From Aquipuribacter hungaricus (GTDB lineage: Bacteria; Actinomycetota; Actinomycetes; Actinomycetales; JBBAYJ01): DNA of 64,000 nucleotides. The stretch lies in assembly GCF_042663885.1 (NCBI RefSeq), contig NZ_JBHSXV010000001.1; one strand, written 5' to 3'. Positions within the stretch are counted from its first letter, which is position 1. Each line of letters opens with the position of its first letter. The notes beneath the pieces were generated by a model, which did no database searches, was not told the DNA's origin, and worked only from the letters and a program-made list of their open reading frames with translations. The position numbers and the translations under genes were made by a program. Positions 25,154-33,989 of this stretch are shown piece by piece.

Positions 25154-26539
25154 GTGAGCATCGTGGAGAGCGGCCTGGACCTGGGGACGTCGGCCCCCCG
25201 GCAGCAGGGCGGACCCAGCGGGTTCGAGCGGATGCCCCCGCAGGACGTCCTGGCGGAGCAGTGCGCCCTCGGCGCCATGATGCTCAGCAAGGACGCCGTC
25301 GCCGACGTCAGCGAGAACCTCAAGGGCCAGGACTTCTACCGGCCCGCGCACGAGATGATCTACGAGGCGGTCCTCGACCTGTTCGGCCGCGGCGAGCCGG
25401 CCGACCCGGTGACCGTCGCCGACGTCCTGGGCCGGCGCGGGGAGCTCAACCGCGTGGGCGGGGCGCCGTACCTGCACACGCTCGTGGCGACCGTGCCCAC
25501 GGCGGCCAGCGCCGCGTTCTACGCCCGCATCGTCCGCGACAAGGCCGTCCTCCGCCGTCTCGTCGAGGCCGGGACCAAGATCGCGAGCCTCGGCTACGCC
25601 GGCGAGGGCGGGGACGTCGACGAGATCGTCAACACCGCCCAGGCCGAGGTGTACGCCGTCACCGACCGCCAGGCCCGCGACGACTACCGGCCGCTGTCGG
25701 AGGTCATGCAGGACACCGTCACCGAGCTCGAGGAGATGGAGGCCCGCCCCGAGGGCCTCAACGGCGTGCCCACCGGCTTCCGCGAGCTCGACGCCCTCAC
25801 CAACGGGCTGCACCCGGGCCAGATGATCGTCATCGCGGCCCGCCCCGCGGTCGGCAAGTCGACGCTCGGCCTGGACATCGCCCGCTCCGCCGCGATCCAC
25901 CACCACATGGCGACCGTCATCTTCTCCCTGGAGATGAGCCGCACCGAGATCACGACCCGGCTCATCTCCGCCGAGGCGGGCATCAAGCTCCAGGCGCTGC
26001 GCAACGGCCGGCTCCAGGACACGGACTGGCAGAAGATCGCCCGGGTGCTCGGGCAGACCAACGACGCCCCGCTGTTCATCGACGACTCCCCGAACATGAC
26101 GCTGCCGGAGATCCGCGCCAAGTGCCGGCGGCTCAAGCAGCAGCACGACCTCAAGCTCGTCGTCCTGGACTACCTGCAGCTCATGAGCTCGGGCAAGCGC
26201 GTGGAGTCCCGGCAGCAGGAGGTCAGCGAGTTCTCCCGCGCGCTCAAGCTGCTCGCCAAGGAGCTCGAGGTCCCGGTCATCGCCATCAGCCAGCTCAACC
26301 GCGGGCCGGAGCAGCGGACGGACAAGAAGCCGCAGATGAGCGACCTGCGCGAGTCCGGCGCCATCGAGCAGGACGCCGACATGATCATGCTGCTGCACCG
26401 CGAGGACATCTACGACAAGGACAACCGGCCGGGCGAGGCGGACTTCATCGTCGCCAAGCACCGCAACGGGCCGACCGACACCATCACGACCGTGTTCCAG
26501 GGGCACTACTCCCGCTTCGGGGACATGGCGCACGGCTGA
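25154..26539 (+). CDS. dnaB: replicative DNA helicase DnaB
   Basis: 461 residues from GTG 25154, with GGAGG and GGGGAGAG upstream. N-terminal DnaB domain (PPQDVLAEQCALGAMMLSKDAV), linker, and a RecA-like helicase core with Walker A at ARPAVGKST (Lys235), Walker B in LKLVVLDYLQLM, the SxLNRG motif (ISQLNRGPEQR) and SDLRESGAIEQDADMIM with the Arg finger region. It unwinds DNA at the replication fork and loads primase. No intein interrupts the Walker A or other motifs, unlike several mycobacterial dnaB genes. Place matches Rv0058. Confidence 0.97.
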   Translation: MSIVESGLDLGTSAPRQQGGPSGFERMPPQDVLAEQCALGAMMLSKDAVADVSENLKGQDFYRPAHEMIYEAVLDLFGRGEPADPVTVADVLGRRGELNRVGGAPYLHTLVATVPTAASAAFYARIVRDKAVLRRLVEAGTKIASLGYAGEGGDVDEIVNTAQAEVYAVTDRQARDDYRPLSEVMQDTVTELEEMEARPEGLNGVPTGFRELDALTNGLHPGQMIVIAARPAVGKSTLGLDIARSAAIHHHMATVIFSLEMSRTEITTRLISAEAGIKLQALRNGRLQDTDWQKIARVLGQTNDAPLFIDDSPNMTLPEIRAKCRRLKQQHDLKLVVLDYLQLMSSGKRVESRQQEVSEFSRALKLLAKELEVPVIAISQLNRGPEQRTDKKPQMSDLRESGAIEQDADMIMLLHREDIYDKDNRPGEADFIVAKHRNGPTDTITTVFQGHYSRFGDMAHG

Positions 26540-26556
26540 GGCGGCGAGGAGGAGCC

Positions 26557-27024
26557 ATGGGCGAGGACGCACCGGCACCGGTCACCTTCACGACCCAGGT
26601 GCTCGACGCGGGCGGCACCAAGGCGGGCATCGAGGTCCCCGACGAGGTCCTGGAGGCGCTCGGCGGGGGCAGGCGGGTCCCGGTCGTGGTCACGGTCGGC
26701 ACGCACACCTGGACGAGCACGACGGCCGTCATGGCCGGGCGGACGCTGCTGGGCATGAGCACCGAGAACCGGCGCCTGGCAGGCGTCGCCACCGGCGGGA
26801 CGGTCGAGGTCACGCTCCGGCGCGAGACGGGCCCGCGGCAGGTCGCCGTCCCGGACGACCTGGCGACCGCCCTCGAGGCCGAGCCGGGCATGCGCGCGGC
26901 CTTCGACACGCTGGCCCCGGGCTACCGCAAGGACCACGTCGTCCAGGTCGAGGGGGCGAGGACGGAGGCCACCCGTCTGCGGCGGGTACAGAAGGTCCTC
27001 GACAGCCTGCGCGGCACGCCCTAG
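26557..27024 (+). CDS. DUF1905 / YdeI-OmdA family protein
   Basis: 155 residues from ATG 26557 (GAGGAGCC just upstream), 17 nt after dnaB. The N-terminal 100 residues are a DUF1905 beta-barrel (FTTQVLDAGGTKAGIEVPDEVLEALGGGRRVPVVV, YxxAxMAGRTLLGMS). The C-terminal part is a YdeI/OmdA helical module (VPDDLATALEAEPGMRAAFDTLAPGYRKDHV) ending in an amphipathic helix. YdeI-like proteins are linked to resistance against cationic peptides and bacteriocins in some bacteria. The role here is unknown. Confidence 0.8.
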   Translation: MGEDAPAPVTFTTQVLDAGGTKAGIEVPDEVLEALGGGRRVPVVVTVGTHTWTSTTAVMAGRTLLGMSTENRRLAGVATGGTVEVTLRRETGPRQVAVPDDLATALEAEPGMRAAFDTLAPGYRKDHVVQVEGARTEATRLRRVQKVLDSLRGTP

Positions 27025-27031
27025 ACATGCC

Positions 27032-27065
27032 GGAGCCCCGGCGACCGTGAGGTCACCGGGGCTCC
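27032..27065. terminator. bidirectional terminator between convergent genes
   Basis: GGAGCCCCGG pairs with CCGGGGCTCC (10 bp). An inner stem GACC/GGTC is capped by a GTGA (GNRA) tetraloop. It lies between the YdeI-like gene and the convergent YeaQ-like gene. Confidence 0.75.
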
Positions 27066-27094
27066 GTGGGCGTCGGTCAGACGCGCAGCGTCTC

Positions 27095-27367
27095 TCAGAC
27101 GCGCGAGTGGCGACGACCGGCGACGGCCCGGTAGATGCCGAGGACGATCAGGGCGCCGACGATGGCGGAGATCCAGGTGCTGAGGTCGAAGAACCCGTCG
27201 TTGGGGCTCACGCCGAAGATCGCGGAGGCGAGGAAGCCGCCGAGCAGGGCCCCGACGATGCCGAGGATGATCGTGATGATGAGGCCGCCCGGGTCCTTGC
27301 CCGGCATGATGGCCTTGGCGATGAGACCGGCGATGAGGCCGAGGACGATCCAACCGATGATGCCCAT
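27095..27367 (-). CDS. GlsB/YeaQ/YmgE family small membrane protein
   Basis: 90 residues from ATG 27367, preceded by AGGAG. Three membrane helices with Gly-rich packing (GWIVLGLIAGLIAKAIMPGKDPGG, ILGIVGALLGGFLASAIFG) define the family (formerly transglycosylase-associated protein). These are abundant, stress-induced membrane proteins without a proven activity. The single gene stands alone between a terminator and the DUF418 gene. Confidence 0.9.
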   Translation of the reverse strand: MGIIGWIVLGLIAGLIAKAIMPGKDPGGLIITIILGIVGALLGGFLASAIFGVSPNDGFFDLSTWISAIVGALIVLGIYRAVAGRRHSRV

Positions 27368-27470
27368 GTGTTGCTCCTGTCTGAGGGGTCCCCATCCGCA
27401 GCGGGACGGCGGGGTGGCCCGAGGGCCGCAGACGAGATACCCGACACGCCGCACATGAAACCTTCAGCCT

Positions 27471-28703
27471 CTACCGCACGTTGGGGGCCGCTCCGTAGAC
27501 CACCCGGCGCAGCAGCACCTCGGCCGGCCCCCGGCGTCCGGCGCGGTCCAGCAGCAGCGCGACCACGACGGTGACGAGGTAGACCGCGACGGCGACGCCC
27601 GACACCAGGGCCGTCCCCGCGCCGACGCCCAGCCCGAGCGCCCACGGCGCCAGCAGGGGGACGAGCAGCACCGACTGCAGCAGGTAGCAGCTGAGCGAGC
27701 GCTCGCCGACGGCCGCGAGCGCCCGCACCACGCCCCGCCGGGGGTCGTCGGCACGCCGGGCGCGGGCGGCCACGAGCCAGCCGACGCCGCCGAGGAAGGC
27801 GGCCGCGCCGAGCAGCCCCGTCCCGCCGTGCAGCGCGCCCGCGAGCAGGTCCACGGCGGGCGGCGCCTGCACCACCTGCGTCGACAGCAGCACCAGCGGG
27901 ACCGCCCCGAGGACGCTCACGGGCAGCCCGACGAGCACCAGCCGGCGCAGCAGCGGCAGGTGCGCCGCAGGGTCCTCGAGCACCTGGCTGCGGGCCAGCA
28001 GCACCCCCACCACCGCCGCGGGAGCCAGGGCGGCCACGAACAGCGGCGCGCCCACCACGGTGCTGACGAGGACGAGCACCCGGTCGAGCAGGTCGTCCAG
28101 GTAGCCGGGCGGCCCGCCCGGGTCCCCCTCGGCCACCCCGTCGAGCGCGCCGAGCCCCAGGAAGACAGGCAGCGTCAGCCACCCGACCAGGCGGAGCACC
28201 CGGTCCCCGGCGCGGACCACGAGCACCAGGGCGAGGCCGAGCAGCCCGTAGACCAGGAGGATGTCGCCGGCGAAGAGCAGCAGCAGGTGCGCGGCGCCGA
28301 GCACCGCGAGCCCGAGCGAGCGCCGCACGAGCAGGCCGCGTGCCCTGGGCCAGGGGACACCTGCCGAGGCCTGCCGCCGCAGCACGGTGACGAACCCGTA
28401 GGCGAAGAGCATCGTGAACATGGGGAAGGCGCGGTTGTCGACGAGCAGGCCGACCACGGTGTCCACCGCGCGGTCCGCCGGGGTCGCCTCCACCGGTCGC
28501 GCGAGCGGTCCGGTGGTCACGCCGCTGACGTAGGACACGCAGTTGGCCAGCGCGATGCCGAGCAGGGCCAGGCCGCGGGCGAGGTCCGGCGCGAGCAGCC
28601 GCCCCGCGCGGTCGACGGGCCCGCCCCGGGCGGGGGCGCTGACGCTGGCGTCCGGGTGCACCCGGGAACCGTGCCACACGGGGCGGTCCCGGCCGCGGCG
28701 CAT
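27471..28703 (-). CDS. DUF418 family membrane protein
   Basis: 410 residues from ATG 28703. About 10 membrane helices with the DUF418 hallmarks LLAPDLARGLALLGIALANCVSY near the N-terminus and MFTMLFAYGFV, then LSCYLLQSVLLVPLL in the C-terminal domain. The fold relates to acyltransferase-3-like membrane proteins, but no substrate is known. It is divergent from the YihY-like gene, with only 32 nt between the two start codons. Confidence 0.85.
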   Translation of the reverse strand: MRRGRDRPVWHGSRVHPDASVSAPARGGPVDRAGRLLAPDLARGLALLGIALANCVSYVSGVTTGPLARPVEATPADRAVDTVVGLLVDNRAFPMFTMLFAYGFVTVLRRQASAGVPWPRARGLLVRRSLGLAVLGAAHLLLLFAGDILLVYGLLGLALVLVVRAGDRVLRLVGWLTLPVFLGLGALDGVAEGDPGGPPGYLDDLLDRVLVLVSTVVGAPLFVAALAPAAVVGVLLARSQVLEDPAAHLPLLRRLVLVGLPVSVLGAVPLVLLSTQVVQAPPAVDLLAGALHGGTGLLGAAAFLGGVGWLVAARARRADDPRRGVVRALAAVGERSLSCYLLQSVLLVPLLAPWALGLGVGAGTALVSGVAVAVYLVTVVVALLLDRAGRRGPAEVLLRRVVYGAAPNVR

Positions 28704-28735
28704 GCCCGCGACGGTCGTGGGGTACCTCGCGCAGC

Positions 28736-29749
28736 GTGAGCAGCCGAGGGACCACCACGTCAGAACAAGCCGGCACCGGTGACGGGGCCCTCCCGGGCGC
28801 CCAGGCGACCAAGCCGACCGAGATACCGGCCTCCGGCTGGAAGCAGGTCCTGAAGCGGGCGTGGAAGGAGGCCAAGGCCGACAACGTGCCCATGCTCGCC
28901 GGCGGAGTCGCGTTCTTCGCCTTCCTCGCGCTGTTCCCGGCGATGATCGCCCTGATCAGCCTGTGGGGCCTCGTCGTCGGCGGCCCGGACGCCGCCCGTC
29001 AGGCCGAGGAGCTCACCGCCGGCCTCCCGCAGGAGGCCAGCTCGATCATCGCCGAGCAGATGAAGGCCGTCGGCAGCCAGGACAGCGGGCTCGGCATCGG
29101 CTTCGTCATCTCGATCCTGCTCGCGCTGTGGTCCGCCTCCGGCGGGACCGCCAACCTCATCAAGGCCGTCAACATCGCCTACGACGAGGACGAGACCCGC
29201 GGCTTCGTCAGGCTCCGCGGCCTGGCGCTCCTGCTCACCCTCGGCGCCATCGTCTTCGTCATCCTGTCGGTCGGCCTCGTCGCCGTCGTCCCGCCCGTGC
29301 TCGACAACCTGGGCCTGGGCATCGCCGGCACCATCGCCGCGCAGGCCGCCCGCTGGGTCCTGCTCGTCGTCCTCGTCGCCGTCGCGCTCGCCGTCGTCTA
29401 CCGCCTGGCCCCCGACCGCGACGACCCCAAGCTGCGCTGGGTGAGCCAGGGGGCCGCCGTCGCCACCGTGCTGTGGCTGCTCGGCAGCATCGCCTTCAGC
29501 CTGTACGTGTCGAACTTCGGCAGCTACAACGAGACGTACGGCGCGATCGCCGGTGTCGCCGTCCTGCTGCTGTGGCTGTACCTGACGACCTACATCATCC
29601 TGCTCGGCGCCGAGATCAACGCCGAGACCGAGCGCCAGACGCTCAAGGACACGACCACCGGGCCGGAGCAGCCGATGGGCTCCCGCGGGGCCGAGGCCGC
29701 CGACAGCAAGGCCAGCGCCACCGAGACCGCCAAGGGCCGCCGCCGCTGA
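28736..29749 (+). CDS. YihY/BrkB family membrane protein
   Basis: 337 residues from GTG 28736. A polar N-terminus of about 40 residues, then six membrane helices with family motifs LAGGVAFFAFLALFPAMIALISL, LLALWSASGGTANLIKAVNIAY and FSLYVSNFGSYNETYGAIAGVAVLLLWLYLT. A charged tail (TAKGRRR) ends the protein. YihY/BrkB proteins were once called tRNA-processing or virulence factors; no activity is established. A strong 15-bp terminator follows. Confidence 0.9.
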   Translation: MSSRGTTTSEQAGTGDGALPGAQATKPTEIPASGWKQVLKRAWKEAKADNVPMLAGGVAFFAFLALFPAMIALISLWGLVVGGPDAARQAEELTAGLPQEASSIIAEQMKAVGSQDSGLGIGFVISILLALWSASGGTANLIKAVNIAYDEDETRGFVRLRGLALLLTLGAIVFVILSVGLVAVVPPVLDNLGLGIAGTIAAQAARWVLLVVLVAVALAVVYRLAPDRDDPKLRWVSQGAAVATVLWLLGSIAFSLYVSNFGSYNETYGAIAGVAVLLLWLYLTTYIILLGAEINAETERQTLKDTTTGPEQPMGSRGAEAADSKASATETAKGRRR

Positions 29750-29772
29750 GGCACGCGCACCCCAGCACCACC

Positions 29773-29808
29773 CGACCGGCCGGCCGCGCACCCGCGGCCG
29801 GCCGGTCG
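29773..29808. terminator. long bidirectional terminator
   Basis: An exact 16-bp stem made only of GC-rich sequence (left arm CGACCGGCCGGCCGCG) with a 4-nt CACC loop, between the YihY gene and the convergent ClgR-like gene. There is no T run. Confidence 0.8.
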
Positions 29809-29863
29809 TGCGTCGTGGTGTCGTCCCTGCGCGGGCGCCCCCGGCGCGAGGTGCGGGCCGGGC

Positions 29864-30226
29864 TCAGGCGGCGCGGAGCACCGTGCCGGGACGGGGCTGC
29901 GCGGCCGTCCGGCGCTGCTGCAGGGCGACCACCCGGGTGGAGGGCGCGGCGACCGTGCTGCGCAGGTCGAGCACGTCGTCGCGGACCTCGGCAAGAAGGT
30001 CGACGAGGTCGAGCCGCAGCGCCCGGCACACCGCCGCGAGGACCTCGGAGCTCGCCTCCTTGCGGCCGCGCTCGACCTCCGACAGGTACTGCGTCGACAC
30101 CTGCGCCTCGTGCGCCACGTCGGCCAGCGAGCGGCGCTGACCGGTGCGGTGCCGGCGCAGCACGTGGCCGAGGAGCACCCGCAGCGGCGGGGTGGGGCGG
30201 GGGGCGTCGACCGGGCGGGCCGTCAT
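29864..30226 (-). CDS. ClgR-like XRE transcriptional regulator
   Basis: 120 residues from ATG 30226. The HTH region VLLGHVLRRHRTGQRRSLADVAHEAQVSTQYLSEVERGRKEASSEVL is very close to ClgR, the actinobacterial activator of clp protease genes and its own substrate. The leucine-rich segment after it (VCRALRLDLVDLLAEVRDDV) is also conserved in that family. The C-terminus ends in Ala-Ala (TVLRAA), which fits ClpP-dependent turnover as known for ClgR. A TAGCCT box 6 nt before the ATG overlaps the stop codon of the upstream NYN gene. ClgR paralogue rather than the main ClgR is possible. Confidence 0.75.
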   Translation of the reverse strand: MTARPVDAPRPTPPLRVLLGHVLRRHRTGQRRSLADVAHEAQVSTQYLSEVERGRKEASSEVLAAVCRALRLDLVDLLAEVRDDVLDLRSTVAAPSTRVVALQQRRTAAQPRPGTVLRAA

Positions 30227-30232
30227 GGGACG

Positions 30233-30238
30233 AGGCTA
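30233..30238 (-). promoter_or_regulatory. -10 box of leaderless ClgR-like gene
   Basis: TAGCCT on the minus strand lies 6 nt upstream of ATG 30226, and its TAG is also the stop codon of the NYN gene. No Shine-Dalgarno sequence precedes the ATG, so the gene can be transcribed independently of its neighbour. Confidence 0.5.
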
Positions 30239-31015
30239 CGCCCGCCCCAGCGTCCGCTCGAGGGTCATCAGGTCGATGACCACCCGCGCGGCGTCGAACA
30301 GCCGGTCCGACAGGGCGTCCGCCCCGGGGCTGAGCACCGTGACCGGACCGCGGTCGGCGAGCTCGGCGAAGATGCCGTCGTTGCTGAGCACCACCACCTG
30401 GCGCCGCTCGGCGGGGACGGCGCGGGCGCCCTCGAGCAGGACGAAGTCGGCCAGGTCGGCGCCGTCGGGCACCGGCTGCGCGACCCGGCCGAACTCGGCG
30501 AGGAACGGCACCGCCCGCTCGACCGCGGCGTGCTGGCCGGAGATGACGACGTGGTCGGCCGAGCGCGCCAGGGCGACGACCAGCCCCATCCGCGCCCTCC
30601 ACCGGACGGCGCCGGCGCGCAGGTTGTCCAGGTCGACGAGCAGCACCCGGTCGCCGACGCCCTCGTGCCAGACCGGGTTGGCCTCCACCCAGCCGGTGAG
30701 CGCTGCCGCCAGCGGGCCCGGGTCGCCCTCCTCGTCGTCCTGCACCGCGACGGGCGCGGGGGCGCGGACGGTCGTCGGTGCCGGAGTGCCCGCACCCGGG
30801 CCGCCGGACCTCGACCTGCCGCGCGACCGGGAGCGGGGGCCGGTGCCGGACCCGTCCGTGCCGGGACCGTTGCCGGCGGGCGCCGTCGCGGTCTCGGCCG
30901 GTGCCCGGGCGGCCCGGGGGGCGGGCAGGTCGGCGAGACGGACCCACTCGTACTCGTCCGCTTCGCCGCGTTGGTTCCCCAGGGCCACGGGGGCATCGTG
31001 GCAGGTGCGGGGCAC
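30236..31015 (-). CDS. NYN-domain (PIN-like) putative ribonuclease
   Basis: 259 residues from GTG 31015, which has GGAGGAA directly upstream; GTG 30988 is an alternative. The N-terminal third is Arg/Ser/Gly-rich and disordered. From about residue 105 a NYN/PIN-like core shows VLLVDLDNLRAG with the first catalytic Asp residues, VISGQHAA, ADLADFVLLEGARAVPAE and VVVLSNDGIFAELADRG with the fourth acidic site. NYN proteins are metal-dependent RNases. No toxin-antitoxin partner is visible; the next gene on the strand is the ClgR-like regulator. Confidence 0.65.
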   Translation of the reverse strand: MPRTCHDAPVALGNQRGEADEYEWVRLADLPAPRAARAPAETATAPAGNGPGTDGSGTGPRSRSRGRSRSGGPGAGTPAPTTVRAPAPVAVQDDEEGDPGPLAAALTGWVEANPVWHEGVGDRVLLVDLDNLRAGAVRWRARMGLVVALARSADHVVISGQHAAVERAVPFLAEFGRVAQPVPDGADLADFVLLEGARAVPAERRQVVVLSNDGIFAELADRGPVTVLSPGADALSDRLFDAARVVIDLMTLERTLGRA

Positions 31016-31116
31016 TTCCTCCGAGCACGACGTGTGCTGCCGCGGTCACAGGGCTCGCATGGCCCCGGTCAGGGGCACCGCTCGACGGACGGTGCGGCCT
31101 GTGCGACGGTCGCGCG

Positions 31117-31803
31117 GTGATCGCCCCGCTGCGCGCCCCCGCGCTCGCCCGCGCCTGGTTCCTGCTCACCGCGCTGGTCGTCGTGGTGGCGCTGTCGGTC
31201 CAGGTGCCGGTGTCGGCCGGGACGGAGGGCGGGTTCTTCGACGTGCCGCTGTACCGCGGCCTCAACGTCTTCGCCTTCTTCACCGTGCAGAGCAACCTGC
31301 TCGTCGCCGCGTCGGCGCTGCTCACGGGGCTCCAGCCGGACGTGGACACCCTGCTGCGACGGGTGCTCCGGCTCACCGCGCTGGTCGCCATCACCGTGAC
31401 GGGCCTCGTCTACCACGCGGTGCTCGCCGGGCTCGTGGAGATGTCGCCCGCCGCCGCCTTCGCCGACCTGCTCGTCCACACCGCCGTCCCGCTCATGGCG
31501 GTGCTCGGCTGGCTCGCCCTCGGCCCGCGCGGCCGGACGTCGTGGCGGGTGGTGGGGCTGACCGTCGTCTTCCCGCTGCTGTGGCTGGCGTTCACCCTCG
31601 TGCGGGGGCCGCTCGTCGGCGGCTTCTGGCCCTACCCGTTCGTCGACGTCGACGAGCTCGGCTGGGGTCAGGTGCTGCTCAACTGCGCGGCCGTGGCCGC
31701 CCTGTTCGTCGGCCTGGCCGCCGGGGCGCACCTGCTCGACCGGCTGCTCGACCGTCGGGAGCCGGCGGTCGCCACGGCCGGGTCAGGGCGAGCCCACGGC
31801 TAG
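31117..31803 (+). CDS. Pr6Pr-family six-helix membrane protein
   Basis: 228 residues from GTG 31117. Six membrane helices with the family signatures LNVFAFFTVQSNLLVAASALLTG, YHAVLAGL and LVHTAVPLMAVLGWLALGPRG, then FPLLWLAFTLVRG and YPFVDVDELGWGQVLLN. This is the Pr6Pr (FAR-17a/AIG1-like) membrane family; its human relatives are fatty-acid-ester hydrolases, but the bacterial role is unproven. Single gene. Confidence 0.82.
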   Translation: MIAPLRAPALARAWFLLTALVVVVALSVQVPVSAGTEGGFFDVPLYRGLNVFAFFTVQSNLLVAASALLTGLQPDVDTLLRRVLRLTALVAITVTGLVYHAVLAGLVEMSPAAAFADLLVHTAVPLMAVLGWLALGPRGRTSWRVVGLTVVFPLLWLAFTLVRGPLVGGFWPYPFVDVDELGWGQVLLNCAAVAALFVGLAAGAHLLDRLLDRREPAVATAGSGRAHG

Positions 31804-31823
31804 CCGGCCGTGACGGGGGGTGC

Positions 31824-32198
31824 TCACGGGCTGCCGTCGCCGACCGTGCCGAGCAGCCGCACCCCGTCCTCGGCACCCAGCCCCAGCCGGCGCAGCGCCG
31901 CGAGGTAGTCGGCGGTCGCCTGCTGGGCGAGCCGCTCGGTGGCGTCCCCGGTCGCGGCCACCACGGTGCCGTTGCGCCCGCGGGTGACGACGACGCCCGC
32001 GGACTCCAGCTCGCGGTAGGCCCTGGCGACCGTCCCGCTGGCCAGGCCCAGGTCCGCCGCGAGGGTCCGGACGGGGGGCAGCCGGTCACCGGGGCGGAGG
32101 CCGCCCGAGTCCACGAGCGCGACTACCTGGGTGCGGACCTGCTCGTACGGCGGGACCGCGGAGGACGGGTCGACGTGCACGAGCCCCGGGTGCGCCAT
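31824..32198 (-). CDS. GntR family regulator, YtrA-like
   Basis: 124 residues from ATG 32198 with GGAGG 5 nt upstream. The winged helix YEQVRTQVVALVDSGGLRPGDRLPPVRTLAADLGLASGTVARAYRELESAGVV is complete, and a short C-terminal helix pair follows with no ligand domain. This size is typical of the YtrA subfamily, which usually regulates a neighbouring transporter operon. Here the neighbours are an old-yellow-enzyme gene upstream on the same strand and a Pr6Pr gene, so the target is uncertain. Confidence 0.85.
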   Translation of the reverse strand: MAHPGLVHVDPSSAVPPYEQVRTQVVALVDSGGLRPGDRLPPVRTLAADLGLASGTVARAYRELESAGVVVTRGRNGTVVAATGDATERLAQQATADYLAALRRLGLGAEDGVRLLGTVGDGSP

Positions 32199-32290
32199 GG
32201 CGACCTCCACCTCTGCCGGACGTCCGGGGACCGTACCGACCCGGGTGGAGGCCGCCCGACGGGCGACGGCCACCGACCGTCCCGCGCACC

Positions 32291-33400
32291 TCAGGCGGCG
32301 GGGTCCTCCGCGACGTCCTCGGCCACGTCCTCGCCGGCCGCGGGGTAGCTGGTGTACCCCTCGGGGCCCTCGCCGTAGAACGTCGAGGGGTCGGCGTCGG
32401 CGAGCGGGGCGCCGGTGCGGTGGCGCTCGGGCAGGTCCGGGTTGCCGATGAAGGCCTTGCCGAACGCGACGGCGTCCGCCCGGCCCTCGGCCACGGCCTG
32501 CTCGCCGGTCTCGGGGGTGAAGCCCTGCGCGAGGACGAACGGCCCGGTCCAGGTGCTGCGCAGCGCCTCGGACAGGTCGGTGCGGCGGCCGTCGTCGGTC
32601 ACCGGCTCGACGTAGTGCACGTAGGCGAGCCCTCGGCGGTCGAGCCCGGCGCCGAGGTGGGCGAGCACGGCCGCCGGGTCGGCGTCGGAGGTGCCGGAGG
32701 AGCCGTTGCCGAGCGAGAGCCGGATGCCGACCGTGCCGGGGTCGCCCGCCGCCGCCACGACCGCGTCGACGACCTCGAGGGTGAGCCGGGCGCGGTTCTC
32801 GATGCTGCCGCCGTAGCCGTCGGTGCGGTCGTTGACGCCGTCGGCGAGGAACTGCTCGAGCAGGTAGCCGTTGGCGGCGTGGACCTCGACACCGTCGAAC
32901 CCGGCGGCGACGGCGTTGACGGTGGCGCGGCGGTAGTCCTCGACCACGCGCGGCATCTCGTCGGTGCGCAGGCGGCGGGGGGTCGACGTGGGGACGTAGC
33001 CGTCCTCGGTGAAGCTCTTGGCGTCGGCGGCGGTGTCGGTGGAGGACACCGGCAGCCCGTCGGCGTGGAAGCTGCTGTGGCTGATCCGGCCCACGTGCCA
33101 CAGCTGCGCGACGATCCGGCCGCCCGCGGCGTGCACGGCGTCGGTGACCGTGCGCCAACCGTCGACCTGCTCCTGGCTCCACAGCCCGGGCGTCCACTTG
33201 TAGCCGACGGCCTCGGGTGTGATGGCCACGGCCTCGGACACGATGAGGCCCGCGCCCGCGCGCTGGCGGTAGTACTCGGCGTTCATCGCCCCGGGGACGC
33301 GCGCCTCGGTGGTGCGGGTGCGGGTCAGGGGAGCCATGACGAAGCGGTTGGGCAGGCTCAGGCTGCCGAGACGGACAGGGTCGAGCAGGGGAGAGGTCAC
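32291..33400 (-). CDS. old yellow enzyme family alkene reductase (NemA-like)
   Basis: 369 residues from GTG 33400 (MTSPLLDPVRLGSLSLPNRFVMAPLTRTR). A flavin-binding TIM barrel with the substrate-binding His/Asn pair in VEVHAANGYLLEQFL, QLWHVGRISH and the C-terminal VAFGKAFIGNPDLPER. It reduces activated C=C bonds with NAD(P)H and FMN. Longer in-frame starts at 33433 and 33490 exist but lack a Shine-Dalgarno sequence. An acidic repeat tail EDVAEDVAEDPAA is unusual. The GntR gene lies downstream on the same strand. Confidence 0.92.
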   Translation of the reverse strand: MTSPLLDPVRLGSLSLPNRFVMAPLTRTRTTEARVPGAMNAEYYRQRAGAGLIVSEAVAITPEAVGYKWTPGLWSQEQVDGWRTVTDAVHAAGGRIVAQLWHVGRISHSSFHADGLPVSSTDTAADAKSFTEDGYVPTSTPRRLRTDEMPRVVEDYRRATVNAVAAGFDGVEVHAANGYLLEQFLADGVNDRTDGYGGSIENRARLTLEVVDAVVAAAGDPGTVGIRLSLGNGSSGTSDADPAAVLAHLGAGLDRRGLAYVHYVEPVTDDGRRTDLSEALRSTWTGPFVLAQGFTPETGEQAVAEGRADAVAFGKAFIGNPDLPERHRTGAPLADADPSTFYGEGPEGYTSYPAAGEDVAEDVAEDPAA

Positions 33401-33530
33401 GCGGGCGGCAACACGTCGCGTCCCCCGTGTCATCCCGCGACGACCGGACGGGTGGGGCCCCTTGCCCCGGCGCACCCGGGACGGGACCATGCATGAGCGT
33501 TCAAGCGTCCCTCACGGCAGGAGCCGACCC

Positions 33531-33968
33531 ATGACGAGCACCCGTACCGACCCGAGCACCCGCACGGCACGTCCCGCCGGCCGCGGCATCTGGCGGGCGG
33601 GCCTCGTCGCCGCGCTCGTCGCCGCCGTCCTCACCACGCTCGTCTGGCTGCTGGGCCAGCTGACCCCGGCCACGTGGGAGGTGGCGCAGGGAGGGACGAC
33701 CCAGGCGGTCCTGGCCCCGATGCCCGCGGTGGCCTCCGTCGTCGGGATCGCCGTGGGGACCCTCGCCCTGTGGCTGCTCGTCCGCGTCCCCCGGGGCGTC
33801 ACCGTGTGGACGGTCCTCGCCGTCGTCGCGGGGCTCGGCTCGGTCGTGTCGCCGCTGGCCGCCGCCGCCGACGGGTGGACCGGGGCGCTGCTGGCCCTGA
33901 TGCACGTCGTCGTCCTCGGGGTGGCCCTCGTGGTCCTGCGGCCGGCCGGGCTGCGCGGCCGGGCCTGA
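33531..33968 (+). CDS. four-helix membrane protein, DUF6069-like
   Basis: 145 residues from ATG 33531, preceded by AGGAG. Four membrane helices separated by short loops (IWRAGLVAALVAAVLTTLVWLL, VASVVGIAVGTLALWLLVRV, VWTVLAVVAGLGSVVSPLAA and LMHVVVLGVALVVLRPAG). The pattern matches small actinobacterial four-TM proteins of the DUF6069 group. No functional residues are visible. Confidence 0.65.
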   Translation: MTSTRTDPSTRTARPAGRGIWRAGLVAALVAAVLTTLVWLLGQLTPATWEVAQGGTTQAVLAPMPAVASVVGIAVGTLALWLLVRVPRGVTVWTVLAVVAGLGSVVSPLAAAADGWTGALLALMHVVVLGVALVVLRPAGLRGRA

Positions 33969-33989
33969 GGCCCCGGACGCGGCCCCCGC